Origin: Macrocystis pyrifera
Lineage: Eukaryota > Sar > Phaeophyceae > Laminariales > Laminariaceae
Length of the DNA: 64,000 nucleotides
NCBI GenBank assembly: GCA_031763025.1
Contig: JASSKH010000017.1
Coordinates: forward strand, 2,875,924-2,939,923
Reading direction: 5' to 3'
The translations under genes and the position numbers were made by a program. This document shows, one piece after another, positions 44,217-55,210 of the stretch; the first letter of the stretch is position 1; every line of letters begins with the position of its first letter. The notes under the pieces are model-generated. The model worked only from the letters and a program-made list of their open reading frames with translations, searched no databases and was not told the origin of the DNA.

Positions 44217-44402
44217 GAGCCCATCTTAACGGGGAACACTAAATTTCGGTCAATCACATGTAAATTAAATTACAGATTAGAAAAAAAAAAATCTAGTCAA
44301 ATTGAAAGAGCCGAAAGTCCTCGATAAGATGGGCCCTTAAATTAAATTAGGAAAAAAAATCAAGTCAAATTGAAAGAGCCAAGTCCCCGTTAAGATGGGC
44401 CC
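44217..44402. mobile_element. 186-bp TIR MITE (family M3), Harbinger-like
   Basis: GAGCCCATCTTAACGGGGA at the left and TCCCCGTTAAGATGGGCCC at the right are inverted termini. TTA flanks both ends (44214-44216 and 44403-44405). A second copy of the right end (CTCGATAAGATGGGCCC) lies inside at about 44320-44336, so the element may have been extended by a partial duplication. Confidence 0.85.
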
Positions 44403-44405
44403 TTA

Positions 44406-45250
44406 CCAATCCGACGGAGGATAAAAAAAAACAAGAATAGTTTACCCCTCCCCTACTTGGTACCTATAGTACCAGCCTGGGGACTTTTTCGAGAGAGGAG
44501 GGAGTTGAGAGTATTATACGAGTTAGTTGTTCTGACTAGAGCCTGTCAGGTGCGGTGTGTTACAGTAAGGTAGTATACATGCTCATGTAGCAATAGCCGC
44601 TCTTTTTGTGTTTACGTATTACGTACACATGAAGGATTGTGACTGGAAAGGAGGTATGAAAAATCGAGCGAGATATTCGAAACGCTTTTTTTATCGTAAT
44701 AATCATGAAGTCGTGAGGACGCCTGGCTGCCTACATCCGTCAATTAATTTTTGCGAAGAAGTGCTAATAACCAAAATGGACGGTAACCATCTGGAATATT
44801 ATTGTATCTCGTTATCCTGTTGACCCCGACTTATGATAGCCGTCTGGAACATTATCTTGTTTGCCCCGTGAGCTATATCCTGCATATATATATATTATAT
44901 TATTATATATATCCCGGGCCGGGGGCCGCTTTTTCGCCGTCGGGGTGGCGGCATTTAGCATCTATCTGTCATATCTATGTATAGACCATCATGTTTGATG
45001 GCTCCGATGGCACTAACATTCGGAGTGGCATGCAGCAGCAGTGGTAGTTTGTTGCGGGCGACCCAGAGCAGGCAGCTGAAACAGTCAGCTAGCTGACTCT
45101 GTTCGTGATATCGTTATGTTGCGTTTGCCCTGACGACAAAATTATAATACCACAGACCAGCAACAGTAAGCACCGACGAGGTATATACCGCACGAGCATA
45201 CACGCACGACGAGCAGGGACAATACGGCGAGCAGAACGGCAACAACAGAA
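44406..45250. other. Intergenic DNA, no gene supported
   Basis: It includes an AT run at 44885-44910. No coding evidence. Confidence 0.4.
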
Positions 45251-45254
45251 AGCA

Positions 45255-45276
45255 GAGCAGCAGCAAGCAGATCAAC

Positions 45277-45310
<34 letters not shown>

Positions 45311-45402
45311 GCAAGCAGATCAGCAGCAGCCTATTTGGGGAACATTCTACGAAGTATGCAGTCATTCCCCATAAGCACCAGCACCAGCACCAGCACCAGT
45401 CC
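45255..45402. repeat. CAG microsatellite and CAGCAC array
   Basis: Nearly continuous CAG triplets at 45259-45333 are followed at 45374-45401 by CACCAG hexamers. The matching poly-Gln frame has no upstream gene structure, so I call only the repeat. Confidence 0.8.
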
Positions 45403-45829
45403 GGGCTGCTGGGAGAGAAAACGAGTTCGACGAAAAGAGAGGGGAAATATTTGTGTCAGGTATTGTGCTGTACAAGGTCGGACAAATACACGGCAGCAGT
45501 GACGCCCGTCACATTTTTCTCTTTTTTGTGACCAGAAATCTGTGTAGCAAGGTACCAAGTATCATTTTACAAAAAAATGTGTGGTTCGAATGTGTGTGTT
45601 CTCCACATTAAGCCGTTCTTTCTACCCGTGTCGTGTTGTTCATGTGTGTTCGTCATCGTCTCGCATATCAGATATATGAAAAATGAAAATGCAGAGAGCC
45701 AGGCGAAATGTTCAAATATCTTCCTCCGGGGTACGACCCACGCACCACCTTTTATCTTGTATAACTCCCATATGTATACAAACTTACCTAAAATCCCTTT
45801 TTTTCCCTGAAATAGCGTTTTTTATGGTG
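45403..45829. other. Unassigned DNA with LINE-tail scrap
   Basis: GTGTGTGTTCTCCACATTAAGCC at 45590-45612 is an inverted scrap of the LINE 3' end. Nothing else is recognised. Confidence 0.45.
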
Positions 45830-45935
45830 GACATGAGATTCGAACTCACGACCAACGACCGATGTCCTGCCGATGACGCCATTTGTTAAGGTCTTTGAGT
45901 CAGTTGGACTACCGGTAAAAGGCTACCCGATCGCC
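45826..45935 (-). repeat. tRNA-like sequence with B box (SINE fragment)
   Basis: On the minus strand a head resembling TAGTCCAACTGACTC leads to GTGAGTTCGAATCTCATGTC, a good B box. The spacing is longer than in a simple tRNA, like a class with a long variable arm or a SINE head. It shares GGCGTCATCGGCAGGA with SINE family B. A functional tRNA gene is unlikely because the acceptor ends do not pair well. Confidence 0.5.
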
Positions 45936-46322
45936 TACCCAATATAAGCTTAAGTACTCTCTGTCCGTAAGAGTATGCCCCCTACATTAAATAAAATATT
46001 CAGATTAAAAAGAAAACAAATAACATGTGGATGACAATGTTGCCGTCTATGTTAACAATGACTGCTATTATAGGGTAAGGATAGAAAAGGGTAGCACTTT
46101 TTAGGTGGGGGTCTAGAGCTCATTTTTGGAGCCTCAGGGAAAACGCAGGTACACCCCTCCTACCGTACGTAGCATGCACTCCCGCCCTCCCCCCCCCCCA
46201 CCCTGGCTGCCGTACCCCTGCCACTATGACCATGCCCACACGCCCCTGCCCACACTCTGCCCTCTGCCTCCTTTGTGCCCACAAGCCCCCCCCCCCCCCC
46301 CCTCGAGTGGGCTATGCAATCA
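45936..46322. other. Intergenic DNA, C-rich
   Basis: C-rich runs at 46192-46204 and 46288-46302. No gene. Confidence 0.4.
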
Positions 46323-46480
46323 CATGCGACCAGCCGAACACCTCACGGCGCCTCGCGCTTGGTGCAAGCAATTTCTGTCTGATGGGTGAAAACCCGACGT
46401 GCTCCGTCCCGGCTTTTTAGGGATTTATGATCATGCGACTTCGGCCATGCATGATATCGAGTACACCCTCCACCCTCCCC
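46323..46480 (-). repeat. Dispersed segment D, copy 4 (inverted, partial)
   Basis: The reverse complement reads GGGACGGAGCACGTCGGGTT, AATTGCTTGCACCAAGCGCG and GCGCCGTGAGGTGT, as in copies 1 and 2. GGGTGTACTCGATATCATGC lies upstream of it. Confidence 0.82.
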
Positions 46481-46779
46481 CGCCCGCCCTTGCTCCGTCT
46501 CGAAAGGGATGCGTGGTCAATGGCCAAATAACTAAGGTATGCAACAAATCCCCCCCCCCCCGCTACTCGAGTGGGCTATCCGATCACACCATCATCCTCA
46601 AGACTTTGTGCATGGGTTTCCTTTTTGGTTTGCTTATTTCGCGGAAAGATTATTATTAATAGTGATCAAAGTTGAAGTTCATGCTGCCTGCACATTGTCG
46701 TATGGAGAGCATAACGAAGCAGCCATAATAAAATAGAGAATAATCACGCACAGAGTAGTAAAGGTGATATCGTACCTAC
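46481..46779. other. Short unassigned stretch
   Basis: C-run at 46550-46561 and ATTATTATTAATAGTG at 46649-46664. No gene. Confidence 0.3.
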
Positions 46780-46905
46780 TTACAGTTACCCCGAGGTAAA
46801 CGATAAATTATCGAACGTCCCGCCGTTCCGAGGAGGGGGGGGGTGTTTCAAGCCTTACCCTGGGCTGGGCAAATGATCGATATTATACCCCGGTGGTTAA
46901 ATAGC
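46780..46905 (+). mobile_element. SINE family B fragment
   Basis: GTCCCGCCGTTCCGAGGAGG, a G-run, then CCCTGGGCTGGGCAAATGAT matches the 3' part of the SINE B unit at 54910-55000 in reverse complement. Confidence 0.65.
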
Positions 46906-47305
46906 TAACACCTCCACACAACAGTATAAAAATCCGCTTTTTCATGATTATATACTTGTGCAACTGGCAGCCGGTATATACGAGCGGTTACACCAAGTAC
47001 TGCAGTACCTGGTACCCTGGAACCTGTTGGTGAGTGAGTAGTGAGAGTGAATCGATGAAAACGATGATGCTTGATGGGGTGGTTGAACTGAGTGTACTTG
47101 CTCTCCTGGCGGGGGGCGGCACTTCAAGGCCGCAAAACTATGACTACGAGTAAGACTGTTAATGTTCTAGAGTACGATGAGGAGGGAGGAGGATATCTGT
47201 TGCGTTGGGATCGTTCCGGCAATGACGGTCACATGTTGCAGAGGATTGCATGCACCTTCGCAGAGGCGGTATCATGATAAAGTGGCCTGGGATGGGGGCA
47301 TCGAG
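46906..47305. other. Intergenic DNA, no gene supported
   Basis: Short frames only. No recognised motif. Confidence 0.35.
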
Positions 47306-47323
47306 GCTCTCTCTCTCTCTCTC

Positions 47324-47397
<74 letters not shown>

Positions 47398-47452
47398 TGT
47401 CTGTCTCTCTCCCTCTCTTTCTCTCTCTCTCTCTCTTTCTCTCTTTGTATCT
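47306..47452. repeat. (CT)n / (CTGT)n simple repeat
   Basis: About 145 bp of CT dinucleotides with an internal CTGT block at 47327-47353. Confidence 0.95.
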
Positions 47453-48702
47453 CCTCCCGTTCGGTTCTCTAATGCAACGACTATAAATAATGTCATCCGA
47501 GGGCGGGACACTCAGGGCATCCAGACTTGCAACCTACGAGCAACATCTGGCCCGTCCTAACCGACAGCTCCAACATCTTCAACAACGGTCAAAGCGTACA
47601 TCATACCATACATTTACGGCTGTTTTCGCGGGAGGCGGTCACCTTCATGCCGACGCTTTACTCGCGTACGCCAACTGTCGCCAAGTGTTCCGGCAAAGTA
47701 CCCGCTCCCGTTTCCTTTCACGTAGAGTTAGACGCAGCAAGGACAGTCGTCCGCGACGGGCGTTTAAAACCTTTTAGATGCCGCTGCCGCGGGTGCTGCC
47801 GGTGCTAAAGCGGAAACAATAGCGCGAACCGAACCAGGAGGAGTTGAAGCATTTCATGCATCGGACACATCACTGAGATCCCCCAGATCTTTCGTGGCAG
47901 ATACATTCCTGACCTGTATGTTCTGCTGCTCATGTTGCCGGGTGTGACCCGCATTACTTGAATGGTCGGGCGCCATGCCATGTTTGCTGACGTGGATACG
48001 TTTACTATTGCGTTTATCCTACACATCATATCATAACGGCACGGTAGGAGCACAATGATCTAGATGATCTCGATGATCTACGAGTATCATGATCTAGATA
48101 GTGGTCTGTCCGATGTGTGAAGATTTCACCTACCTGGCCGACGACATCAGCGTCGACCCGCGCAGCATGACGGAGATGACACCCCGAGTTTACCGTAGAG
48201 GCGCTGCCCTTCTTCCAACGCGAGCTGCCCTTCAACCCTCCTGTACTCTAAGCTAGCGTCACCATCAAGCCGAGCAAGATCATACGCTAAGCCAGGTACA
48301 AGGACGTGCCTTGTTTTTCTGAGCTCTCTTTACATGAGTAGGAGCTCAACATATCACCCGAAGCACGATGACCTTCGAAGAACTTTCTTCACGCAACCCG
48401 ACTTATTCTACAACTAAGTCAACTACACGAGTTGAAATATCATACTACTTGGTATACGAGTAGTAACTCACTTGGGGAGCTCAACCGGCCAGAAAATGTT
48501 GCCTTAGAAGGCAAAAAAGTGCAACCCCTACCATGGGATGAGTCATGATGAGTGGGATTGGCCAGCAGTTCTGCTCCCAATCTCAATTGGCCCGTTTAAA
48601 TCGCAACGTTTCAGGTGTGCCGAGTCTTTTCAACGGGTCATTTTTGTTACACCCAAATCTTGGAACACCTCTGTGATGGGATGGCCTAGGTAGCCTTCGC
48701 AG
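47453..48702. other. Region with protein-like scraps, no gene model
   Basis: One plus frame at 47527-47808 reads SNIFNNGQSVHHTIHLRLFS and then a HVELDAARTVVRDGRL segment. Near 48115-48240 fragments such as LADDISVDPRSMTEM and EFTVEALPFFQRELPFNPP lie in different frames. They look like a decayed coding sequence, but I cannot name it. Confidence 0.3.
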
Positions 48703-48770
48703 GGGCACGTGTACGTGCCCGCGCTGGCGAAAATTACCCTTCTGGGGGGCATCGGCATCTTCATCCAATT
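48655..48770 (-). pseudogene. Possible decayed EGF-like domain (alternative reading)
   Basis: The minus frame contains SAGTYTCPCEGYLGHPI. That resembles the central Gly-x-Tyr-x-Cys-x-Cys and Gly-Tyr-x-Gly of EGF domains. In the neighbouring frame, LDEDADAP resembles the Cys-x-x-x-Ala-x-Cys part that normally precedes it, which would imply a frameshift. Only two cysteines of the usual six are visible. It competes with the plus-strand exon model. Confidence 0.3.
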
Positions 48771-49258
48771 AGTCGTCCGCATCGCGGAGGGCGGTGGGGT
48801 GAGCATGGTTGGGTGCAGTATAGCTAACCACCATGGTAGTCCCGAAAGCCATGTGTGTTCTTGTGAACCTCTTGTGTTTCTCCCACCGCAGCCGAGAAAA
48901 CGTGGTCGGCCTTTGACTTGCAGTCTTTGGTCGAGGGACAACTACTGAATAATCGCAGTACGTGTCAGATGCGTTCCACGATCCCTTTCGAGCTTAGAAC
49001 AAGCACTCCCGGGCTTCCCGTCAGACAAATCCTAGCAAAAATGGACGTTTTTTTATCGATCCCGACAGTAGTAGAGGTATACCGCCAGACGGTGGAGCAA
49101 AACGTCTCGCGTGCATGCTACGTATGTACGCCGTATGCCTGGCCAAACAGTCGGTCTCGCTCCTGATCTGTCTCCGGCTCCGTCGTGCAGAGGACCGCAC
49201 ACATTGAGCGGTTGATGGATCCGGAGTCGGAGCCGCCCCTGCCCACGTTGTCAGAGGG
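48703..49258 (+). CDS. Candidate exons of an unknown membrane protein (partial)
   Basis: Three plus-strand exons can be joined in frame: 48703-48793 (after a CTTCGCAG acceptor), 48892-49121 (after CCCACCGCAG, before GTATGT) and 49191-49258 (after CGTCGTGCAG). The first encodes a hydrophobic run, KITLLGGIGIFIQLVVRI. The second gives AEKTWSAFDLQSLVEGQ and IPTVVEVYRQTVEQNV. The third gives RTAHIERLMDPESEPP, then a TAA or a GTAAGG donor. The donor after the first exon (GTGGGG) is weak. No family is recognised. The opposite strand over 48660-48770 reads as an EGF-like fragment, so the call is tentative. Confidence 0.3.
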
Positions 49259-49805
49259 GTAAGGTTCTCGCCATGTGGACGCTCGAACAGTTGCTCAAGC
49301 TCCAAGTGACAGCGGAAGAATCGTCATTCTGCGAAAACGGGTTATCCGACGAGCCAGTTATCGTTGAAGTCTGTCGACACTCTTTTCAACATTAAAAAAT
49401 GGAGGAAAAGCGCGGGAAAAGTCGGAAAAAATCAAGCAACCCCGCCAACAAGCGCAAGCAAGCCTGTCCACAAGAGCCGGAGGGTTCGGAATATCCTCGA
49501 CTGAATCACGGAGAATGTCAGCGTCCATTCGGAGCTTGGTGGCGACGGTATACTAGAGGTTCTTCGCTGGTCTCTTCGGCACTTTGGGGGAAAACCAGGA
49601 GGGGGGCTGCTCTATTCGGACCTGGACCACCGCATGTAGAGAAACGTGAGGGATATCAGCGACGTACACAGGGCCCCGGCAGAAACAACGGTGGACATCG
49701 CTCCCTAAAGCTGCAGTGACACGGTTTTCCACGCTGGAGAGGCAAATTACTCAGCGTACTCTAGTGTGAACGTGTTGCCGGCACAAGATATACGCCCGCA
49801 TTACG
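49259..49805. other. Intergenic or intronic DNA, no gene supported
   Basis: A basic 106-codon frame at 49399-49719 has no recognisable motif. If the candidate gene at 48703 continues, this is intron. Confidence 0.35.
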
Positions 49806-49816
49806 TGTGCAGGGGA

Positions 49817-49838
49817 TAGGGGGGGGGGGGGGGGGGGG
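49817..49838 (+). repeat. Poly-G run at border of segment D
   Basis: About 22 nearly uninterrupted G bases directly precede segment D copy 2. G runs also border copies 1 and 3. Confidence 0.85.
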
Positions 49839-49839
49839 A

Positions 49840-50257
49840 GGGGGTGTACTCGATAGGAGAGATGTACTCGATCTCATGCATGGCCGTAGTCGTATGACCA
49901 TAGACCCTCGCATCCCTACAATGCCGGGATGGAGCATGTCGGGTTTTCACCGACCAGGCAGGCATTGCTTGCACCAAGCGCGAAGCGCCGTGAGGTGTCC
50001 GGCGAGTCGCATGAAGGGTGAGCTGCATCCTACTAAGAACCGCTTGTGAGGCGGACTTGCATATGGATGACAGCTTCAATGAGTTAGTTTAATTTCCGGT
50101 GTGGCCACTTCCAGAGACAGCAATGGGGAGTACTATGTAACTGCCTCTTGGTTCCATACCTTGAACACTACGTGATACGATCAATTCCCTTGTGCAGAGT
50201 AAAGGTTCTTTACTTCGCACAAATGATCTAACTAGGCGACCAGCTGTGAGCGACCGC

Positions 50258-50291
<34 letters not shown>

Positions 50292-50384
50292 GGTACCCTG
50301 GATGTCTAGCTCACGTAGTGAGCGGCATGTTTTACAGTGTCGTTGCCAACCGACGCCAACCCAACCCATATATAATAATATATA
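49840..50384 (+). repeat. Dispersed duplicated segment D, copy 2
   Basis: Near-identical to 4821-5374. The clearest differences are an A tract of about 33 bases at 50259-50290, against a shorter A-rich tract interrupted by one C in copy 1, and single-base changes. Confidence 0.92.
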
Positions 50385-50400
50385 GGGGGGGGGGGGGGGG

Positions 50401-50590
50401 GGGGGGTGTACTCTGTATCATGCATGGCCGTCGTCGTATGACCATAGACCCTCGCATCCCTACTATACCGGGACGGAGCACGTCGGGTTTTCACCAACCA
50501 GGCAGACATTGCTTGCACCAAGTGCGAAGCACCGTGAATTGTTGGGCGAGTCGCATGAAGGCGGGTGAGCTGCATCCTGCTAAACACCGT
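50401..50590 (+). repeat. Dispersed segment D, copy 3 (partial, tandem)
   Basis: GGTGTACTCTGTATCATGCA to GAGCTGCATCCTGCTAA repeats the first third of copy 2 with more divergence (AAGTGCGAAGCACCGTGAAT). Confidence 0.88.
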
Positions 50591-52249
50591 GGGGTGGGAG
50601 GGGGAGGGTCGATCCGGTTTGGGCTTCTCGGTCAATCACAGATGTTCTACGGTCGCCAAGTGGCGGACTCAACCTTGCGCTTTGCCCGGAATGAGCCCAC
50701 TTACTCTCCGAGAGGTATCCAGCTCAAACATTAGCTTCTTCACACAGATGCACTTCGAGCTATTGCCGACTACCCCAAATATCAACCTGAATGTATCTGA
50801 AGTAGCTCCAAACCAGAAATTGCCCTACTCTCTGACGAAGGACAGCTTTAGAATTTTTAGGCGCCGGCTTTTCCACCGTGGGTATAAAAACTCGACTTGC
50901 GCCTCTGGAGAAGCCGGCTTTTGAGTTGGGTACCTCTCGAAGAGGCTCTTGACTGATTCCGAGCAGTTTATTGCACGGTGTATAGGTAAAAAATAACAAA
51001 CATTAACGTCAGAAAAACCAAAATCGAATCGAAATATACATGATACCACGTGACAAACGCCTCCCGAAAAAGAAACGAAATATAAAACTGGGCAAGCAGG
51101 TGATACACCAGGAACACTGAGATCAATAGCTGTGGCGTATCTATTCCACTGGGTTTGGTACGAAAGGTATACGCTGCCTCTCTGTGTAAATCAGCTACCC
51201 GAAACAGTTCCTGTATGCCCGCTTGGCGCGGACCAACGGATCGCGGGGGACGGAAACCCAGAGGAGCTTTTTTCGCCAAGGCTCGGCAACGGGGCCAATC
51301 TGGACCGAGCACACGCACTGCCTTCTTGGGGGCAAGACCCGTGGGTTATTCGTCTTGAGCCAAACCAGCCTCGGAGTTAGTGGTTAACGAGACAGCGTGT
51401 TTTTCTGGGGATGGAGGGGTCTCTAGCGGTGACGTGCCCCTCAAGCCTCAGACTTTGTGTCAACGGGACGGTCTTTTCTGGGGGTGGAGGAGTTTTGAGA
51501 GCGGTGACGAGGTTCTCTTGTGCGGTGCAGCAGAGGTTGATACGCGTACGTGACATGCACGCGTGTATGGCCATCGAGCAGGAGCGCCGGTTGATCAGCA
51601 TCACACCCACTGGGGTTGACGAGCTCTCCCGCACCTACAAGTGACATACCATCCGTCGTCGAGCAGAAAGCGGGTAGGCCCTTCGAACCCCAACAGAGGC
51701 CTCTGCATGGATATATCATCGAGAGGGGAGGCTGCCGAAACGCTACGTACGGCGACAAAACGATGTTTCTCGGCGTCACGTATGCGGACCCACGAGCGGG
51801 GGCTCATATTTGTTTTTTGCAGGCAGCACTGTCATCGCGAGATGAGTCAGCTGTTTCCACCTCTCTATGCGATGCGCAAGCGCGAACCACATACATACGC
51901 TCGTTCGGGGCATGTGTCCATTGACGAGTGCAGCACTCGCCACCCTTACGATGGGAGAGCTTTGGACGCTTCGTTAAGGAAGGCAGTGACCCAACCGAAC
52001 AGCAGGCGGCGAGGATCGTCGGAGGGACGGATGGAGGGTTCTTGGCCAGGAAACCCGTTTTAAAACGAACGCCTAATACGAATGTACCAACGAATCTACA
52101 GCGAGTCGTCACCAAAGGTTGGCGGCTTTTCGCCGAGTGCACCGACGGAGCTCCCTCTGAGGGACCGCCAGGCTGCTACCAACAGGGGGAGGAGAGTCTG
52201 TTACCGCGTGGCGTTGTACAGAGTCACACCACGGTGTTGGAGCCATGTC
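50591..52249. other. 1.7 kb with a few exon-like scraps
   Basis: The best scrap is 51531-51647 (+). It follows GTGCGGTGCAG and encodes QRLIRVRDMHACMAIEQERR and ISITPTGVDELSRTYK before TGA. Another strong acceptor (TTTGTTTTTTGCAG) at 51809-51822 leads into a frame ending at 52063. I cannot connect them into a gene. Confidence 0.35.
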
Positions 52250-52251
52250 AC

Positions 52252-52790
52252 GATAGTGGGGTCATGCCACGGAAAAGGGGGTCATGCCACGGCAATGGGG
52301 TCATGCCACGGTAAATAGGGTCATGCTACGGGATTGGGGTCAGGCTACGGTAATGGGGTCATGCCACGGTACTGGGATCAGGCCACTGTAAATGGGGTTA
52401 TGCCACGGTGATGGGTAAATGGGGTCATCCCACAGTAATGAGGTCATGCCACGGTAAATGGGGTCATGCCACGGTAATGGGATCGTCCCACGGTAATGGG
52501 ATCATGCCACGGTAGTGGGTGAATGGGGTCATTCCACAGTAATGAGGTCATGCCACGGTAAATGGGGCCATGCCACGACAATGAGGCCATGCCACGGAAA
52601 ATGGGGTCTTGCCACGGTACTGGGATCAGGCCACTGTAAATGGGGTCATGCCGTCATGCCATAGCGATCGGATCATGCCACGGTAAATGGGGTCATGCCA
52701 CGGCAATGGGGTCATGCCACGGGAATGAGGTGATACCATGGGGATGAGGTGATACCATGGAAATGGGTTCATGCTATGGCGAAGATGTCC
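52252..52790. repeat. 19-bp minisatellite GGGGTCATGCCACGGTAAT
   Basis: Some 25-30 units follow one another with small length variants, including a higher-order variant GGTGATGGGTAAATGGGGTC. The unit includes CATGCCACGG and its GATCATGCC-like variants. A stray unit is at 52962-52978. Confidence 0.95.
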
Positions 52791-54179
52791 GGAGACAGGA
52801 GACATCACTTTCACCTCTTGACAGACAGAAACGTTGCCTCGACGTGGCAGCCTTGACTGACACAAAACTACCAGGTGTTAGTGTGGAACACACACTCGGT
52901 CCTACATGCACCCTTGACAGCGCACATTTTGCCTCGCTTGACATGCCTCCTGACATCGTTTTGCCACGGTGATGGGGGCATCTGCGATTTTGTTTTAGGC
53001 TACTGTATATATAACATGACAAGGTCTACACCTCATCCCCCAAAAGACAAGACTATACCGCACGCGCAAGCCCTCATGAAACAATCCATATGAGGCATAC
53101 AAGAAACATATTTAGTGAGGTACCCTATGAATGTTATTACGGCATATCGTCTCCTTAAAAAGACCAGTTTCGTAGTGAATTCACACCATCTCGAGTAATC
53201 AATTATTAATACAGTAGGGGCCTACAAAAGGCGGTACATGTATATACACCATACAGTGCGAACGATTTTTGGCCGCCCTGTATCGAGAGGCCGCCCTGTT
53301 CGTGTAGGCAGTTGTGTTGAGAGTTCCCGTCGTGCCAACCGATTTGAACAGTCCTATTATATATCGAGTGGCCGCCTTGTTATAACCGCCTTGTAGCCCC
53401 CGTTACCTCCTGTAATTGCAAGGTGCAAGGTACCCATGGTATTGCATATCGTCTCCTTCAAACAGAGAACAATTTAACGAACTTATACTTGACTCAAGTC
53501 CACCAATTCATTAATTTCACCCACCAACGTACCCATCTGCAGTCAACACCTGGTATTTGTTTTTTATGGCGACGCGGGCTACGATACGGGTACAGCAGTG
53601 GTGTACACGCTTTAACACCATCCGGTTTGAGACCATAGTAGAGGGTAGACCGGAAAAATCGGCTTGTCACGGTGAAGAAAACAGATGAGACCGATTTGCC
53701 CCTATCCCCCCAACTCTGTCTGAAGTTGGCAAAATACCGCCTGTGCACGCACACAGAAGACCCCTAACTTGACTAAGATAACCCACCCCACGAGCACACG
53801 AGGGCCCTGCTTCTGCCGTACACAGAGAAGTCATGTTGCTGTCTCTTCGGCTGCACCCGTGCCCTGCGCAGCGGCTGTGAAGTGCAGGCTCCAGCAAGAC
53901 ACGCCGGGCCTTCCTGGCGTTATATGCCACAAATATTATGCGAATATCACAAGAGCTGTCGTTCGGCAGCCGGGTAACGGCGCACATCGCAAATGCACGC
54001 TACAATTGTGCTGCTCGTCGGTATGTTTGCGTTTTATTTGATGAATCCACATGCTGCCGGGAAATCACCAACCATTTTCACGTTTGTGTTGTGTGCCTTT
54101 CGGGGGCGTGGGGACCGACCCCAAAGGACGTTCGCATCTGACAAGTAGTATATAGGTAGAAGCAATCGCGTGCATTACA
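52791..54179. other. 1.4 kb unassigned DNA
   Basis: GGCCGCCCTGT/GGCCGCCTTGT recurs near 53271, 53290 and 53371, and GCATATCGTCTCCTT occurs at about 53142 and 53443. No supported gene. Confidence 0.4.
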
Positions 54180-54183
54180 TTTT

Positions 54184-54268
54184 TCTCCGATTTAAGACCG
54201 TTTTCGGTCTTATCCCGGATTGAGACCACAACGGTCTTAAAAGAGGGATAAGACCGAATTAGAGATAG
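54184..54268. repeat. Small inverted repeat around CGGTCTTATCCC
   Basis: TAAGACCGTTTTCGGTCTTATCCC at the left and GGGATAAGACCG plus ACGGTCTTAAAAG at the right give nested hairpins. It is MITE-like in size, but no target duplication is clear. Confidence 0.55.
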
Positions 54269-54864
54269 GACCACCAAAAGCGACTTGGAACTCGTACACC
54301 ACTCTGCATCACTTTTTTTACCATTGTGTTTGTCACTGGAACTGATGGGAGACCCTCAACTGAGGATCTACCCTGTTTTCTTTTTAATAGGATGTGTTTC
54401 GTAATGAGCGAGGTCACGTGGCTCGTCGGGTTGGCCCTGCAGTTTTATTTTCTTGAAGTCGGTTTTGAGCGGAGTAGCAGTAGCGAGGTCCTCAAATGAA
54501 AAACTTCAGAGAAATCCCAGTGCACCCTTACCGTGGCGTGCATCATTACGTTCGATGTAGCTTGCTCGGTCGGGGAGGGTGCCCCGTCAGTCGGAAATAA
54601 TTGACGCCCAAACGTACCCCTACCCCGGAGAAGGCTGGAACACTACTGTAGATGGTAGCGAGAAAACGATCGCTATTCTACATATATAATAGGAAAAAGA
54701 TGGTGGCCACAGGTGGCGCAACCGGAAGGGGGTGAGATCAGCGTCAAGCAAAAAGTTCTGTTAGTCAGTATGTAATATACGGAAACAACGTAGCGAGCGC
54801 GCTAACGGTTGGAGGTGTCTCTGCTGTATAGGAGTATAGGAACGGTGCTCTGCCTTGAAAGGGA
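54269..54864. other. Intergenic DNA, no gene supported
   Basis: No recognised repeat or motif. Confidence 0.35.
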
Positions 54865-55210
54865 TGCTTGATGTGAAGGTACTACCGACTGAGCTATAGG
54901 AGTAAAGGATCGATCGATTACCCAGCCCAGGGTAATCCTTCTGCCACTCTCCCCTCCTCTGAACGGCGGGATCTTTGGGGCGTCGGTACCGTATACGGCC
55001 GTACGCTGAGACCCACCCGCTTCGTTTCAACCCCTGGGGAAGACAGGGAGATGTGTTTTTAGGGACGCGCTCGCAAGCGTTTCCATAAAAGAAACGTTCG
55101 AAGTGAGATTCGAACCCGTGACCTGCCAACGACGCCAAATGTGAAGGTATTACCCACTGAGCTGTAGGGGTAAAAGATAGATCGATTACCCAGCCCAGGG
55201 TAATCCTGAT
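54865..55210 (-). mobile_element. SINE family B, copy 3, tandem dimer
   Basis: The minus strand reads an A-box-like CTACAGCTCAGTGGGTAATA, then a B box CACGGGTTCGAATCTCAC. A body with GGCCGTATACGGTACCGAC follows, then a second partial head CCTATAGCTCAGTCGGTAGT. TTACCCTGGGCTGGGTAATC, itself a hairpin, precedes each head. This copy provides the empty site for the TACCTGGTA insertion at 23316. Confidence 0.85.

Noticed and set aside
45105-45374. Poly-glutamine protein
   Set aside because: The frame is just the CAG microsatellite. No exon structure or conserved flanks support a gene.
47177-47560. Ser/Leu-rich ORF of 127 codons
   Set aside because: It is a translation of the CT simple repeat.
55090-55170. 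Functional tRNA gene on the minus strand
   Set aside because: It is the head of SINE B, repeated elsewhere with the same body. The cloverleaf does not close.
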